Shown here in pieces: positions 17,238-26,445 of a stretch of 64,000 nt of DNA. The first letter of the stretch is position 1, and every line of letters starts with the position of its first letter. The stretch comes from Elusimicrobiota bacterium (GTDB lineage Bacteria; Elusimicrobiota; Elusimicrobia; Elusimicrobiales; UBA9959): NCBI GenBank assembly GCA_026388155.1, contig JAPLKI010000010.1, positions 62,001-126,000 of the forward strand, in the 5' to 3' direction. Under the pieces are notes generated by a model, which did no database searches, had not been told where the DNA came from, and saw only the letters and a list, made by a program, of their open reading frames with translations. The position numbers and the translations under genes were made by a program.

Positions 17238-18044
17238 ATGACAGAAGAAAATAAAAACGCAGCCGAGCAGCCGCAGACCGAGCCGGAGACCAAAGCGCAG
17301 CCCTCCGAAATGCCCGCGGGATTTAAGTTCCTTATAGGCCGCAAGATGGGGATGACCCAGATGTTCGATGCGGCCGGCGAATTATTCGCCGTGTCGGTGA
17401 TCCAGGCGGGCCCCTGCCGCGTGATGTACACCCGTACACCCGAGAAGGACGGCTACAAGGCTATCTGCCTGGGCTTCGGCCACATGACCGAGAAAAATGT
17501 AAATGCCGCCAGAATGGGGATCTTTAAAAAACTTGACATAAAGCCGGTACGCAAGTTCAAGGAATTCCGCGTGGAGGATATCTCCGGCGTGCAGGCAGGG
17601 CAGACGGCCAGCCTGACCGCGCGTTTTGCCGCGGGGGAATATGTGGATCTGCAGGGCGTGTCAAAGGGCAAGGGCTTTGCCGGCGGCATGAAGCGCTATA
17701 ATTTCCGCGGCGGGCCGGCTTCCCACGGCGCATCCGACAGGGAAAGAGCGCCGGGTTCCATCGGCTCGCGGCGCTCTCTCGGTCGCGTACTGCCCGGCCA
17801 GCGCATGGCGGGACATATGGGCGTGGATACCGTGAGCATGCAGAAGATAAAGGTAATAAAGATAATTCCAGAAGAGAATATAATGCTTGTGAACGGCAGC
17901 GTCCCGGGGGCGGCGGGCAGCCTGGTTTATATCACGAAAACCGTAAAGAAAACGCCTAAACCGCTGGTACTGGTCCCCAAAAAGGGCAAACAGGCGGCAG
18001 CGAAGGCGGCCCCCAAGAAACCGGCGGCGCCGGCTAAAAAGTAA
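17238..18044 (+). CDS. rplC: 50S ribosomal protein L3
   Basis: 268 residues. It is the first gene of the ribosomal cluster; rpsJ, which normally precedes it, is missing here. ATG 17238 is chosen over TTG 17232 because TAGGAG lies 6 bases upstream. It has an acidic N-terminal extension of about 28 residues before the usual start (LIGRKMGMTQMF), and a Lys/Ala/Pro-rich tail. The central loop that reaches into the peptidyl transferase area (GGPASHGASDRERAPGSIG) is conserved. L3 is an early assembly protein of the large subunit. Confidence 0.96.
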   Translation: MTEENKNAAEQPQTEPETKAQPSEMPAGFKFLIGRKMGMTQMFDAAGELFAVSVIQAGPCRVMYTRTPEKDGYKAICLGFGHMTEKNVNAARMGIFKKLDIKPVRKFKEFRVEDISGVQAGQTASLTARFAAGEYVDLQGVSKGKGFAGGMKRYNFRGGPASHGASDRERAPGSIGSRRSLGRVLPGQRMAGHMGVDTVSMQKIKVIKIIPEENIMLVNGSVPGAAGSLVYITKTVKKTPKPLVLVPKKGKQAAAKAAPKKPAAPAKK

Positions 18045-18065
18045 CAGGAGCGTCCAGGATAAACT

Positions 18066-18692
18066 ATGGAAACAAAACTTTTAAATCTAAAAGGGCAGGA
18101 AGTGGGCAAGTATGAACTGCCCGAAGTTATATTCGCGCGTAAAGCCGATCCCTATTTCCTTTACGAGGCGGTAAAATACTACCTGGCAAACCGCAGAAGC
18201 GGCACCGCTTCCACCAAAACCCGCGGAGAAGTTTCAGGCGGCGGCCGCAAGCCCTGGAAGCAGAAAGGCACCGGCCGCGCAAGGTCCGGAACTATCCGCT
18301 CTCCGCTGTGGCGCAAGGGCGGCGTGGTGTTCGGCCCAAGGCCCCGCTCTTACAGGCAGGACATGCCCGCGGAAAAACTGCGCCAGGCCCTTATAGACGC
18401 GCTTTCAGCCATGCATGCGGCCGGGTCCGTGATAGTGGTTGACAATTTAACCATGGAGCAGCCGAAAACCCGCGAGCTTCAGGCTATATTCTCAGCCCTT
18501 AACCTGGGCTCAAAAAAAGCGCTTTTCGTGCTTGACAAGGCCGATAAGAACTTTACCACCGCTTCACGAAATCTGGCCCATGTCAAATGGTGTCTCGCCG
18601 CCGATCTCAACGCCTATCAGGTTATGAGCGCCGGCAGGCTGGTTTTTACATCTGCGGCTTTAAACTTTGTGAGCGCAAAATTGGCCGTTTAA
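18066..18692 (+). CDS. rplD: 50S ribosomal protein L4
   Basis: 208 residues. The extended loop lining the exit tunnel is clear (GGGRKPWKQKGTGRARSG), followed by the globular core. ATG 18066 lies 21 bases after rplC; the best SD-like sequence (CAGGAG) is rather far upstream. In other bacteria L4 represses its own operon at the leader. A palindromic element separates it from rplW. Confidence 0.96.
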   Translation: METKLLNLKGQEVGKYELPEVIFARKADPYFLYEAVKYYLANRRSGTASTKTRGEVSGGGRKPWKQKGTGRARSGTIRSPLWRKGGVVFGPRPRSYRQDMPAEKLRQALIDALSAMHAAGSVIVVDNLTMEQPKTRELQAIFSALNLGSKKALFVLDKADKNFTTASRNLAHVKWCLAADLNAYQVMSAGRLVFTSAALNFVSAKLAV

Positions 18693-18715
18693 TGCGTACC
18701 GTGCCCGTTACGGCG

Positions 18716-18813
18716 CTTACGCAAGCCCCGCCCTTTTGGCAGCAGCAAAAGGTTAATAGGTTCACTTCGGTGGTAGAGCCTGAAGTGTGCCCCAAAAGAG
18801 CGGGGCAAGTCTT
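18716..18813. repeat. Palindromic element with CCCCGC-CTTTTGG ends, between rplD and rplW
   Basis: GCAAGCCCCGCCCTTTTGGC at the left is mirrored by CCCCAAAAGAGCGGGGCAAG at the right. The centre has TTCACTTCGG and CCTGAAGTGTG, also partly complementary. It is related to the elements at 44889, 60310 and 60803 (core CCGCACTTT / AAAGTGCGG). It lies inside an essential operon and has no T-run. Confidence 0.65.
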
Positions 18814-18830
18814 GAAGGAGGATCAATATA

Positions 18831-19127
18831 ATGAGCAGAGATTTTACTGATGTGCTTATCACCCCTATTCTAAGCGAAAAAAGCATGATGCTTAAAGATA
18901 AAGAGAACCGCTATTCTTTCCGCGTAAACCCGCTGGCCAATAAAGTGGAAATAAAAAAGGCCGTCGAGGCGCTTTTTAAAGTGAAGGTTGAAGCGGTTCG
19001 CACGGCCAATATGCCGGGCAAGATGCATCGCGTGGGCCGTTCGGAAGGCAAGCGGTCGGATTGGAAGAAGGCCGTGGTAACGGTCAAGACCGGCCAGAAA
19101 ATTGACATGACGGACCTGCCGAAATAG
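18831..19127 (+). CDS. rplW: 50S ribosomal protein L23
   Basis: 98 residues, the usual length. It starts with [15 protein letters not shown] and contains [20 protein letters not shown], both typical. It sits at the tunnel exit and docks trigger factor, SRP and SecY. A very strong SD (AAGGAGGAT) precedes ATG 18831, which compensates for the repeat element upstream. Confidence 0.96.
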   Translation: MSRDFTDVLITPILSEKSMMLKDKENRYSFRVNPLANKVEIKKAVEALFKVKVEAVRTANMPGKMHRVGRSEGKRSDWKKAVVTVKTGQKIDMTDLPK

Positions 19128-19156
19128 GACAGACAGCAGTTAACTTAGGAGACAAT

Positions 19157-20002
19157 ATGCCAGTTAAATCTTTTAACCCTTATACCCCTTCCAGAAGAAC
19201 TATCACTATCAGTGATTTCTCCGACATTACAAAAACCGTTCCGGAGAAAAATCTTACCCGCGGTCTGCGGAAAAACGGCGGGCGCAACAATACGGGCATG
19301 CTTATGGTGCGCCACCACGGCGGCGGCCATCGCAGGCTGTACCGGCAGATGGATTTTAAACGGGAAAAATTCGGCGTGCCGGCCAAAGTGGCCGCTATTG
19401 AGTACGACCCCAACCGCAATGCCCGCATAGCCCTTCTGTTTTACGCGGACGGAGAGAAGCGCTATATACCGGCGCCTCTGGGCCTTGGCGTGGGGGCTTC
19501 AGTGGTAAGCGGACCCAAGTCCGAAATACGGCTTGGCAATGCCCTGCCGCTTTTGAACATACCTGAAGGCACCTTTATTCACGCTATAGAGATGATTCCC
19601 GGCAAAGGTGCCCAGTTCGTGCGTTCCGCCGGCACGCAGGCCCAGCTTATGGCCAAAGAGGGCGATTACGCGCTGGTAAAAATGCCTTCCGGCGAAATAA
19701 GGAAGATACTTATAGGCTGCATGGCCACCATCGGCCAGGTGGGTAATTTTGAGCACAATACGATATCTCTGGGCAAAGCCGGCCGCTCCCGTCACCTGGG
19801 CGTTAAGCCCACGGTCAGAGGCGGCGCCATGAACAATGTCGACCACCCGCTCGGCGGCGGACGCGGCCGTTCCAAGGGCAATAATGTGCCCCGGTCACCT
19901 TGGAACCAGCCTTCCAAAGGCTACAAGACCAGGACCAAGAAAAAAATATGGGGCTGGATGATAGTACAGGACAGGCGCAAGTCCCAGATCAGCGCGTCGT
20001 AA
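19157..20002 (+). CDS. rplB: 50S ribosomal protein L2
   Basis: 281 residues. A core protein near the peptidyl transferase centre. It has [13 protein letters not shown] in the N-terminal part and the conserved C-terminal [14 protein letters not shown] loop with the histidine implicated in subunit association. ATG 19157 follows TTAGGAGAC. Confidence 0.97.
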   Translation: MPVKSFNPYTPSRRTITISDFSDITKTVPEKNLTRGLRKNGGRNNTGMLMVRHHGGGHRRLYRQMDFKREKFGVPAKVAAIEYDPNRNARIALLFYADGEKRYIPAPLGLGVGASVVSGPKSEIRLGNALPLLNIPEGTFIHAIEMIPGKGAQFVRSAGTQAQLMAKEGDYALVKMPSGEIRKILIGCMATIGQVGNFEHNTISLGKAGRSRHLGVKPTVRGGAMNNVDHPLGGGRGRSKGNNVPRSPWNQPSKGYKTRTKKKIWGWMIVQDRRKSQISAS

Positions 20003-20075
20003 AGGCCGGTGTAAACCGGTTACCGGTAACCATTAACCGATCTACCGGTCACCGATTACTGATTACCGCAGTTTA
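20003..20075. repeat. Intergenic hairpin, GGTTACC/CCGATTAC units
   Basis: Degenerate units ACCGGTTACC, ACCATTAACCGAT, ACCGGTCACCGATTAC fill the rplB-rpsS gap and can fold back on themselves. Same architecture as the other spacer hairpins, but a different unit sequence. Confidence 0.55.
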
Positions 20076-20092
20076 AACGGAGGTTTTTTAAA

Positions 20093-20380
20093 ATGAGCAG
20101 ATCTTCAAAAAAAGGCCCTTTTGTCGACCCGGGGGTCCTTGAAAAAGTGCAGAAGATGAGCCTGGCCGGAGAGAAAAAACCGATAAAAACCTGGGCCAGG
20201 GCCTGCACTATAACGCCGGAGTTTATCGGACATACTTTTATGGTGCACAACGGCCGGAAATTTCTGCCTGTTTATGTGACCGAGCGCATGATCGGGCATA
20301 AACTGGGAGAGTTTTCTTTCACCAGGCAGTTCAGAGGCCACGGCGCTTCGCATACGAAGGACGCCACAGACTTAACTTAA
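20093..20380 (+). CDS. rpsS: 30S ribosomal protein S19
   Basis: 95 residues, normal length. It begins [12 protein letters not shown] and contains [19 protein letters not shown], a head protein near the A-site tRNA finger. SD CGGAGG lies upstream. Confidence 0.97.
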   Translation: MSRSSKKGPFVDPGVLEKVQKMSLAGEKKPIKTWARACTITPEFIGHTFMVHNGRKFLPVYVTERMIGHKLGEFSFTRQFRGHGASHTKDATDLT

Positions 20381-20398
20381 TCGGGAGGAATGAGGAAT

Positions 20399-20445
20399 TA
20401 AGCGAATAGCGAATAGCGAACAGCGAATAGGGAAGGAGTTCCTTG
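20399..20445. repeat. GCGAATAG-type repeat arm with AAGGAGTTCCTT end
   Basis: Four tandem GCGAATAG/GCGAACAG units end in GGGAAGGAGTTCCTTG, nearly identical to 2939-2981. Only one arm is obvious; a weak partner may be the GACCTCTATTT at 20475. The SD-like core is some 50 bases from rplV and cannot serve it directly. Confidence 0.7.
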
Positions 20446-20490
20446 AATACGCTTGCCGCCAACCGCAGACCGCTGACCTCTATTTAAACT

Positions 20491-20853
20491 ATGGATGCTA
20501 TTTGCAAACTGAAATATCAAAGATACGGCCGCAGAAAAGTGGGACAGCTGCTTGACCAGATAAGGGGAAAATCCCTTTTTGAAGCGCAGCAGATACTGTC
20601 CGCCATACCGATGCGTTCCACCGAACTGGTGGGCAAAGCGGTCAGGTCGGCCGGCGCCAACCTCGCGGTCAAGCTTGGAAAAAGGCTGGACCTGAAAACT
20701 GTGTGGGTAAAAACCGCTTTCGCGGATCAGGGCCCGATGAAAGCCCTGAAAAGGGTGCAGCCCGGGCCTCAGGGCCGGGCCATGCCTTTCAAGAGGAAAA
20801 TGTGCCACGTAACAGTGACCGTTTCGGATACCAAGGAGGCTAAGAAGAAATAG
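20491..20853 (+). CDS. rplV: 50S ribosomal protein L22
   Basis: 120 residues. Typical RRKVGQLLDQIRGKS start region, and the tunnel-reaching beta hairpin with FADQGPMKALKR and the following Arg-rich turn. No Shine-Dalgarno sequence is obvious near ATG 20491, odd for a ribosomal protein gene; translation may depend on coupling or on the repeat upstream. Confidence 0.95.
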   Translation: MDAICKLKYQRYGRRKVGQLLDQIRGKSLFEAQQILSAIPMRSTELVGKAVRSAGANLAVKLGKRLDLKTVWVKTAFADQGPMKALKRVQPGPQGRAMPFKRKMCHVTVTVSDTKEAKKK

Positions 20854-20926
20854 TGTAGAGCGTGGAGTGTAGGGTTTTTAGAGAACTTCTCTAAACTACG
20901 CTAAACCATCTAAACTGTCTTTTAAG
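20853..20926. repeat. Intergenic hairpin, GTGTAGAG-type arms
   Basis: The left arm has GTGTAGAGCGTGGAGTGTAG, the apex AGAGAACTTCTCT is itself a palindrome, and the right arm has CTAAACTACGCTAAACCATC units. It fills the rplV-rpsC gap. A relative lies at 39249-39339. Confidence 0.65.
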
Positions 20927-20932
20927 ATAACT

Positions 20933-21694
20933 ATGGGACAAAAAATTCACCCCCGGGGAATGCGGCTCGGATACATTCAGGACTGGCAGTCAAAGTGGTT
21001 CGCCCCCAAGAAAATGCCGGAGCTTATAGGCGAGGATTTTGAAATACGAAAAATGGTAAGCGAACGTTTCCAGCTGGCTTCGGTGAGCTGGGTGGACATT
21101 GAGCGGGCCGGCCCTTACCTTAAGCTTACCATACATACCGCCCGCCCCGGGGTAGTTATCGGACGGCGCGGCGCCGACATTGAAAACCTTAAAAAAGACA
21201 TTGAGGCGCTTACCAAACGCAAGGTTTTCGTCAATGTTTCCGAGATCAAGATAGCGGAAATGGACCCGCGCCTGGTGGGCCAGTCAATAGCCCAGCAGCT
21301 TGAAAAACGCATTTCTCACAAAAGGGCCATAAAGCGGGCCATGGAGCGCACCATGGCCTCCGGCGCCCTCGGTATAAAAGTGCAGGTGGGCGGCCGCCTT
21401 GGCGGATCTGAAATAGCGCGCCGGGAATGGTTCCGCAAGGGCCGGGTGCCGCTGCAGACCCTGTCCGCCGACATAGATTACGGCCTTACCGAGGCTTACA
21501 CCGTAATGGGAAAGATAGGCATTAAAGTGTGGATTTTCAAAAAGCTGTTCTTCGCCAAGACCCCGCGCGAGCTTATGGAACAGCTTAAAAAACTTGAGGC
21601 CGAGCATCCGACCGAAGTGTCGGTGATGGACGAAGCCGCCGCCGCCAAGCGCGCGGAACCCGCCGAGAACGAGAATAATAAACAAGGAGAATAA
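20933..21694 (+). CDS. rpsC: 30S ribosomal protein S3
   Basis: 253 residues with a KH domain ([18 protein letters not shown]) and a C-terminal domain. It has an Ala/Glu-rich tail (about 25 residues beyond the core). It starts [17 protein letters not shown], as usual. Together with S4 and S5 it lines the mRNA entry channel and has helicase activity. No clear SD is present. Confidence 0.97.
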   Translation: MGQKIHPRGMRLGYIQDWQSKWFAPKKMPELIGEDFEIRKMVSERFQLASVSWVDIERAGPYLKLTIHTARPGVVIGRRGADIENLKKDIEALTKRKVFVNVSEIKIAEMDPRLVGQSIAQQLEKRISHKRAIKRAMERTMASGALGIKVQVGGRLGGSEIARREWFRKGRVPLQTLSADIDYGLTEAYTVMGKIGIKVWIFKKLFFAKTPRELMEQLKKLEAEHPTEVSVMDEAAAAKRAEPAENENNKQGE

Positions 21695-21699
21695 TTTTC

Positions 21700-22113
21700 A
21701 TGCTGATGCCTAAAAGAGTGAAATACCGGAAGACCCATTCCGCGCCCCGCATAAAGGGCAATACCAAGGGCGGCGCGGAGCTGGTGCACGGCGATTACGG
21801 GCTGAAGGCCATGGAGCCGCGCTGGATAACGGCCCGCCAGATAGAAGCCTGCCGTGTGTCCATAATGCGCTATGTCAAGAAAAACGGGAAAATGTGGATA
21901 CGCATTTTCCCCGACAAGGCCGTTACCAAGCACCCGGCCGAAACCCGCATGGGTAAAGGCAAGGGCGCTCCGGACCATTGGGTGGCCGTGGTAAAACCGG
22001 GCCGCATTATGTTTGAACTGGAAGGCCTTGATCTGGCGACAGCCAAGGAAGCCATGACGCGCGCAAGCCATAAGCTGCCTATCCATACCAAGTTCATCAC
22101 CAGGGAAGATTAA
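21700..22113 (+). CDS. rplP: 50S ribosomal protein L16
   Basis: 137 residues, normal length. It starts [14 protein letters not shown] and contains the [18 protein letters not shown] and [16 protein letters not shown] signatures. It lies in the A-site region of the large subunit. SD AAGGAG lies in the last codons of rpsC, only 5 bases away from its stop. Confidence 0.97.
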   Translation: MLMPKRVKYRKTHSAPRIKGNTKGGAELVHGDYGLKAMEPRWITARQIEACRVSIMRYVKKNGKMWIRIFPDKAVTKHPAETRMGKGKGAPDHWVAVVKPGRIMFELEGLDLATAKEAMTRASHKLPIHTKFITRED

Positions 22114-22153
22114 GAAAGTGCAAAATGCAAGAGATAAATGGAGTTCTGAACTT

Positions 22154-22387
22154 ATGAAAAGCAAAGAAAGAGAACATTTAAAGAACCTGTCTGTCGACGA
22201 GCTGATGGTACAGGGCAGGGATATTGAAAAACACCAGTTCCAGATCAAATTTAAGCGCTCATCGGCGCCCCTTGAAAACCCGCTGCAGATAAGGACCGCG
22301 CGCAGAAAAGCGGCCTTAATAAAAACGCTGCTCAGGGCCAAAGAACTGGCGGCCGCAAAAACAGCCGCGGAGGTGAAAAAACAATGA
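22154..22387 (+). CDS. rpmC: 50S ribosomal protein L29
   Basis: 77 residues when started at ATG 22154, which follows GGAG 10 bases upstream; an in-frame ATG at 22118 would add an uncharacteristic 12 residues. Core LKNLSVDELMVQGRDIE and QFQIKFKRSSAPLENPLQIR. The C-terminal tail is slightly long and Ala/Lys-rich. Its end overlaps rpsQ by 4 bases. It sits at the tunnel exit beside L23. Confidence 0.9.
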   Translation: MKSKEREHLKNLSVDELMVQGRDIEKHQFQIKFKRSSAPLENPLQIRTARRKAALIKTLLRAKELAAAKTAAEVKKQ

Positions 22388-22656
22388 AAGAGAACGCGCC
22401 CGAACGACCCAATAGGAAAATTTTCCGCGGAGTGGTGGTTTCAGACCGCATGAACAAGACCCGCGTTATCAGTGTGGAAAGAACGCTGCATCACGCCGCT
22501 TACGCCAAAACCATGAAGCGCAACGCCAAGTATTACGCCCACGACGAAGGCAACGAGTCGCATGAGGGAGATACTGTGGAAATCATGAGCACGCGCCCGA
22601 TGTCCAGCCTTAAACGATGGCGGATTTCGCGCGTTATTCTGAAGGCCGCGAAGTAA
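22384..22656 (+). CDS. rpsQ: 30S ribosomal protein S17
   Basis: 90 residues, an OB-fold early assembly protein. It contains FRGVVVSDRMNKTRVISVER and the KYYAHDEG turn. It starts inside the end of rpmC (ATGA overlap) with GGAGGTG upstream, so it is coupled to it. Confidence 0.96.
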   Translation: MKENAPERPNRKIFRGVVVSDRMNKTRVISVERTLHHAAYAKTMKRNAKYYAHDEGNESHEGDTVEIMSTRPMSSLKRWRISRVILKAAK

Positions 22657-22668
22657 TCTGGAGAAATT

Positions 22669-23037
22669 ATGATCCAATTAAGAACGATACTGAATGTGGC
22701 CGACAATTCAGGAGCCAGGTCTCTTCAGTGTTTTAAAGTTCTGGGCGGAAGCACCCGGACCTACGCTTACCTTGGCGACGTAGTGGTTTGTTCGGTCAGG
22801 GATGCCATTCCCCACGGGGCGATAAAGAAAGGCGATGTGGTAAAAGCCGTGGTGGTCAGGTGCACCAAGGAATCCCGCCGCAAGGACGGCTCGTATATAA
22901 GGTTCGACGATAACGCCGTGTGCGTGATCGACGAAAACGGCGAACCAAAGGGTACCCGCGTCTTCGGACCGGTGGCCAGGGAACTAAGGGCCAGAAATTA
23001 TCTAAAGATCGTTTCTCTGGCGCCTGAAGTTATTTAA
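22669..23037 (+). CDS. rplN: 50S ribosomal protein L14
   Basis: 122 residues, exactly the family length. It has [17 protein letters not shown] and the C-terminal [13 protein letters not shown]. It forms intersubunit bridges with 16S rRNA. SD CTGGAG precedes. Confidence 0.97.
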   Translation: MIQLRTILNVADNSGARSLQCFKVLGGSTRTYAYLGDVVVCSVRDAIPHGAIKKGDVVKAVVVRCTKESRRKDGSYIRFDDNAVCVIDENGEPKGTRVFGPVARELRARNYLKIVSLAPEVI

Positions 23038-23070
23038 GGGCGCGTAACGGGCTAATAAAAGGGCAAAGCT

Positions 23071-23388
23071 ATGCTAAAACTGAAAAAGAAAGACACTGTC
23101 GTAATACTTATCGGAAAGGACCGCGGCAAGAAAGGCGAGATAAAGGAAATAATTCCCGGTGAGGACTCCGTCAAGGTGGTGGTGATGGGAATCAATATAG
23201 TTTCCAAGCACAAAAAAACCACCAAAGACCAGCCGGGAGGCATCCACAAAATCGAAGCCCCGCTTGATATTTCAAATGTCCAGCTGATTTGCCCCAAGTG
23301 CGGCAAGCCCGCCAAAGTGAAGATTTCAAATACGCCGGGCGCCGGCAAAATGCGCGCCTGCAAAAAATGCGGAGAAGTGATAATTTAA
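23071..23388 (+). CDS. rplX: 50S ribosomal protein L24
   Basis: 105 residues. A KOW motif is at the start (DTVVILIGKDRGKKGEI). The C-terminal half holds a four-cysteine motif (CPKCGKP and CKKCGEV) that probably binds zinc. It initiates 50S assembly. The SD is weak (AAAGGG). Confidence 0.96.
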   Translation: MLKLKKKDTVVILIGKDRGKKGEIKEIIPGEDSVKVVVMGINIVSKHKKTTKDQPGGIHKIEAPLDISNVQLICPKCGKPAKVKISNTPGAGKMRACKKCGEVII

Positions 23389-23402
23389 GAGGTGATTCAC
23401 AA

Positions 23403-24011
23403 ATGGCTAAAGAAAAAGAATCGGTTGAACAGGCTCTGCCCAAAGACTACAGGGCCCGCTTGAGCGAGGTTTACACGCGCAAGGTAGTGCCGGAACTTAT
23501 GGCGGCATTAAAACTAACCTCGCCTATGGCTGTGCCGAAGCTGACAAAGATAGTGGTTAATATCGGAGTCAGCGAGGCGAAAGACAATATACAGCTGCTT
23601 GAACAGGCGAAAGAGGACCTCTCTCTCATCGCCGGCCAGGCCCCCCAGATACGGCGCGCGAAGAAATCCATTTCAAACTTCAAGCTGCGCGAAGGCATGC
23701 CTATCGGCGTGCGGGTGACGCTGCGCGGCATGCGGATGTATGAGTTCCTTGACCGTTTCGTTTCCATCGCCATGCCCAGGATACGGGATTTCCAGGGGAT
23801 GGATCCGAAATTCTTTGACGGGCGCGGGAACCTGAACGTGGGCTTAAAAGAGCATCACGTTTTCGCGGAAGTCAACACCGAGAAGTCGCCCAAGGCCAGG
23901 GGTATGAACATAACTTTTGTCACTACCGCCGGAGACAATGAAAAAGGCAAGGCGCTGCTGGAGCATCTCGGCATGCCTTTTAAAAAACCGGCGCTCAAGA
24001 CTAAGCAATAA
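23403..24011 (+). CDS. rplE: 50S ribosomal protein L5
   Basis: 202 residues from ATG 23403, with GAGGTG upstream; a longer in-frame extension back to 23289 overlaps rplX and is rejected. It has an N-terminal extension of about 20 residues relative to E. coli (KEKESVEQALPKD). Typical motifs are PKLTKIVVNIGV and VTLRGMRMYEFLDR. L5 binds 5S rRNA and contacts P-site tRNA. Confidence 0.96.
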   Translation: MAKEKESVEQALPKDYRARLSEVYTRKVVPELMAALKLTSPMAVPKLTKIVVNIGVSEAKDNIQLLEQAKEDLSLIAGQAPQIRRAKKSISNFKLREGMPIGVRVTLRGMRMYEFLDRFVSIAMPRIRDFQGMDPKFFDGRGNLNVGLKEHHVFAEVNTEKSPKARGMNITFVTTAGDNEKGKALLEHLGMPFKKPALKTKQ

Positions 24012-24044
24012 GGCGACCGCTTTGGATAATTCAAAGGAGTAGAT

Positions 24045-24230
24045 ATGGCAACATACGCTTGGATGGCGAAGATGCGCAAACCCCAGAAGTTCTCCACGCG
24101 CTTTCGGAACCGCTGTCAGATATGCGGCAGGCCGCGCGGATATTACCGTGATTTTGGTTTGTGCAGAATATGCCTGAGGAAAATGGCCCACGAAGGCCTT
24201 ATCCCCGGACTTAGAAAATCCAGTTGGTAG
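24045..24230 (+). CDS. rpsN: 30S ribosomal protein S14, zinc-binding type
   Basis: 61 residues, the short form with two CxxC pairs (CQICGRPRG and CRICLRKMA) that bind zinc. It ends in the usual GLRKSSW. The zinc-free long form seen in some bacteria is not present here. SD AAGGAG precedes ATG 24045. Confidence 0.97.
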   Translation: MATYAWMAKMRKPQKFSTRFRNRCQICGRPRGYYRDFGLCRICLRKMAHEGLIPGLRKSSW

Positions 24231-24245
24231 TATTACGGCAGCACA

Positions 24246-24337
24246 TAGTGAATAGCGAAGTAGCGAATGAAAACAGAAAAAATATCAAAATCCGTGTTTC
24301 CGGCCCTATTCGCTATTCGCTGACCCCTGTTCGCTAA
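24246..24337. repeat. Intergenic hairpin, GCGAATAG-type arms
   Basis: The left arm has GTGAATAGCGAAGTAGCGAAT and the right arm CCCTATTCGCTATTCGCTG. The loop contains TCCGTGTTTCCGGCC. The right half is closely related to 26512-26540. It separates rpsN from rpsH, with a good SD after it. Confidence 0.75.
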
Positions 24338-24364
24338 CGATTTGGTTTTTTGAAGGAGAAAAAA

Positions 24365-24772
24365 ATGGATCCCATATCAAACATGCTTACTTCCGTAAGG
24401 AACGCCGTGGCGAAAAAAAAGGAAAGGGTGGATGTGCCGTTCTCGAACATCAAGGTCAATATAGTAAAAGTCCTCAAGGACGAAGGTTTTATCTCAAATT
24501 ACAAGGTGCTTGACCCTAAAACCGACAAAACCCTGGACAGGCGCGGAGTGATACGCATCGGTCTTAAATATACGCAGGATAAGAAGCCGGTAATCGTGGG
24601 CATCAGGCGCAGTTCAAGGCCGGGCTTGCGCATATACCGGCCTTACAGCGAAATCCCCAGGGTTAAAGCCGCTTTCGGCGTTACTATCGTTTCAACTTCA
24701 AAAGGCATTTTAACCGGCGATCAGGCGAAAAAAGAAAAAGTCGGCGGCGAGGTGCTTTGCCAGGTGTGGTAG
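24365..24772 (+). CDS. rpsH: 30S ribosomal protein S8
   Basis: 135 residues from ATG 24365, placed after GAAGGAG. It contains DPISNMLTSVRNA at the start and STSKGILTGDQA near the end. It binds the 16S central domain and in E. coli is the repressor of the spc operon. The in-frame ATG at 24350 lies upstream of the SD and is rejected. Confidence 0.96.
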   Translation: MDPISNMLTSVRNAVAKKKERVDVPFSNIKVNIVKVLKDEGFISNYKVLDPKTDKTLDRRGVIRIGLKYTQDKKPVIVGIRRSSRPGLRIYRPYSEIPRVKAAFGVTIVSTSKGILTGDQAKKEKVGGEVLCQVW

Positions 24773-24776
24773 CTAA

Positions 24777-24826
24777 CGGCAGCGAATAGCGAATAGGGGT
24801 TAGCGAATAGCGAAGGAAATTAAGAA
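24777..24826. repeat. GCGAATAG-type repeat arm
   Basis: Four direct units (AGCGAATAGCGAATAG, TTAGCGAATAGCGAAGG) end in GAAGGAAATTAAG. No complementary arm is present before rplF. A single-armed copy of the spacer family. Confidence 0.7.
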
Positions 24827-24847
24827 TAGCTTTAAGAGGTAAAAAAT

Positions 24848-25429
24848 ATGAGCAGAATCGGAAAACAGCCTATTATTGTTCCTGAAAAGGTCAAAGTCCG
24901 CGTTGAGAACAAGAAGGTTTTTATAGAGGGTCCGCTGGGTAAGCTTAACTACTCCCTGCCGGACGGCATAAATGCGGCCGTGGCGGGCGGTAAGCTTACT
25001 GTTGCCGTGGATGCGGGCGCCGAGGGAAAGTCCGCGCTTTTCGGCACTTCCCGGGCCAGGATAAATAACATGGTTACCGGCGTTTCCAAGGAATTTGAAA
25101 AAGTGCTTGAAATAAACGGAGTGGGTTTTAAGGGCGCGGTGGAAGGCTCAAAAATTACCATGCAGCTCGGCTTCTCTCATCCCGTTATACTTGATATACC
25201 GCAGGGCATTAAAATGTCCTTTGATCCAAAACAGGTCGTGCTCACCATAAAGGGCATAGACAAGGAAGCCGTCGGCAACATCGCGGCCCAGATAAAAAGG
25301 ATTAAAAAACCGGAACCTTACAAAGGCACCGGCATAAAATATCAGGGCGAGCATATCATCCGCAAGGCCGGAAAGACCGCGGCTGGAGCGAGCGCGGGAG
25401 TCGGTGGCGGCGCCGCAGCCAAGAAATAA
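24848..25429 (+). CDS. rplF: 50S ribosomal protein L6
   Basis: 193 residues with two duplicated domains. It begins MSRIGKQPIIVPEKV and carries the conserved EPYKGTGIKYQGEHI near the end. A Gly/Ala-rich tail of about 15 residues (AAGASAGVGGGAAAKK) is extra. It sits near the factor-binding site. SD AAGAGG. Confidence 0.96.
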   Translation: MSRIGKQPIIVPEKVKVRVENKKVFIEGPLGKLNYSLPDGINAAVAGGKLTVAVDAGAEGKSALFGTSRARINNMVTGVSKEFEKVLEINGVGFKGAVEGSKITMQLGFSHPVILDIPQGIKMSFDPKQVVLTIKGIDKEAVGNIAAQIKRIKKPEPYKGTGIKYQGEHIIRKAGKTAAGASAGVGGGAAAKK

Positions 25430-25444
25430 TCTGGAGATACCATA

Positions 25445-25807
25445 ATGATAACCAAACAGGAAAGATACCAGTTCCGAAAAGACCGCTCAAGGAAAAAGTT
25501 GCTTGAGGGCGGTATCAGGCGGCCGCGCCTCAGCGTGTACAGGAGCGACAAATACATTTACGCCCAGGTCGTGGACGACCTGAAAGGCGGCACTTTGGCC
25601 GCCGCTTCAAGCCTGGAGAAGGAATTAAGAGATAAGACCAAGTCCGGCAAGAGCGTTGCAATCGCCAAAGCGGTCGGTTCGCTGCTGGCAAAAAGAGCCA
25701 TTGAAAAAGGCGTGAAAGAAGTCTGTTTTGACCGCGGCGGCCGAATTTACCATGGCCGCGTAAAAGCCCTGGCGGAAGCCGCCCGCGAAGGCGGGCTGAA
25801 GTTTTAA
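25445..25807 (+). CDS. rplR: 50S ribosomal protein L18
   Basis: 120 residues, normal length. [20 protein letters not shown] in the middle and [13 protein letters not shown] near the end. It binds 5S rRNA together with L5. SD CTGGAG. Confidence 0.97.
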   Translation: MITKQERYQFRKDRSRKKLLEGGIRRPRLSVYRSDKYIYAQVVDDLKGGTLAAASSLEKELRDKTKSGKSVAIAKAVGSLLAKRAIEKGVKEVCFDRGGRIYHGRVKALAEAAREGGLKF

Positions 25808-25810
25808 GAC

Positions 25811-25879
25811 GCTGGTAGGCCGGTATGCGGGTAGGCTGGTATGCCTACCAGCCTGCAAGCCTACTCGCCTACTAGCTCG
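25811..25879. repeat. Intergenic hairpin, GGTAGGC-type arms
   Basis: The left arm has CTGGTAGGCCGGTATGCGGG and GTAGGCTGGTAT, mirrored by ATGCCTACCAGCCTGCAAGC and CCTACTCGCC. The central CTGGTATGCCTACCAG forms a tight hairpin. It fills the rplR-rpsE gap. Confidence 0.75.
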
Positions 25880-25898
25880 TTAATCAGGAGAATCCAGA

Positions 25899-26444
25899 AT
25901 GCTTAAAAATCAGAAACAATTAAGAACCGAGAAGGAACTCAATGCCGACGGCTTACCCAAGGCCGAGGCTCTTGCTTTTGAAGCGGCCCCGGAAGAAAAA
26001 GCCGTGGTGGTGGCCGTCAACAGGGTTACCAAAGTGGTCAAGGGCGGAAAAAGATTTTCTTTCAACGCCCTGGTAGTGGTAGGCGACGGCATGGGCACTG
26101 TGGGGGTCGGGCTCGGCAAATCGAACGAGGTCCAGTCCGCCATCCAGAAGGCCACTTCAGGCGCGAAAAAAGAAATGTTCACTTTTCCTATTTTGGATAC
26201 AACTATTCCCCATGAAATTGAAGGCCGCTTCGGAGCCGGGCATGTATGGATGAAGCCCGCTGTGGGCGGCACCGGACTTATAGCCGGCGGCGGAGTGCGC
26301 GCGGTGCTTGAGGCGGGCGGCGTGCGTAATGTGCTTACAAAGAACCTGGGGTCCAGAAACGCTTTCAACACCGTTTACGCCACACTGGACGCCCTTAAAC
26401 GGCTCAAAAGCAAAGAGGCCGTGATGAAACTGAGGGGCCAGTAG
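25899..26444 (+). CDS. rpsE: 30S ribosomal protein S5
   Basis: 181 residues. Double-stranded RNA-binding N-domain with [15 protein letters not shown]-domain with NPxN-like [17 protein letters not shown]. About 30 extra residues at the N-terminus. It lines the mRNA entry channel. The usual next gene, rpmD (L30), is absent; a hairpin spacer and rplO follow. Confidence 0.96.
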   Translation: MLKNQKQLRTEKELNADGLPKAEALAFEAAPEEKAVVVAVNRVTKVVKGGKRFSFNALVVVGDGMGTVGVGLGKSNEVQSAIQKATSGAKKEMFTFPILDTTIPHEIEGRFGAGHVWMKPAVGGTGLIAGGGVRAVLEAGGVRNVLTKNLGSRNAFNTVYATLDALKRLKSKEAVMKLRGQ

Positions 26445-26445
26445 G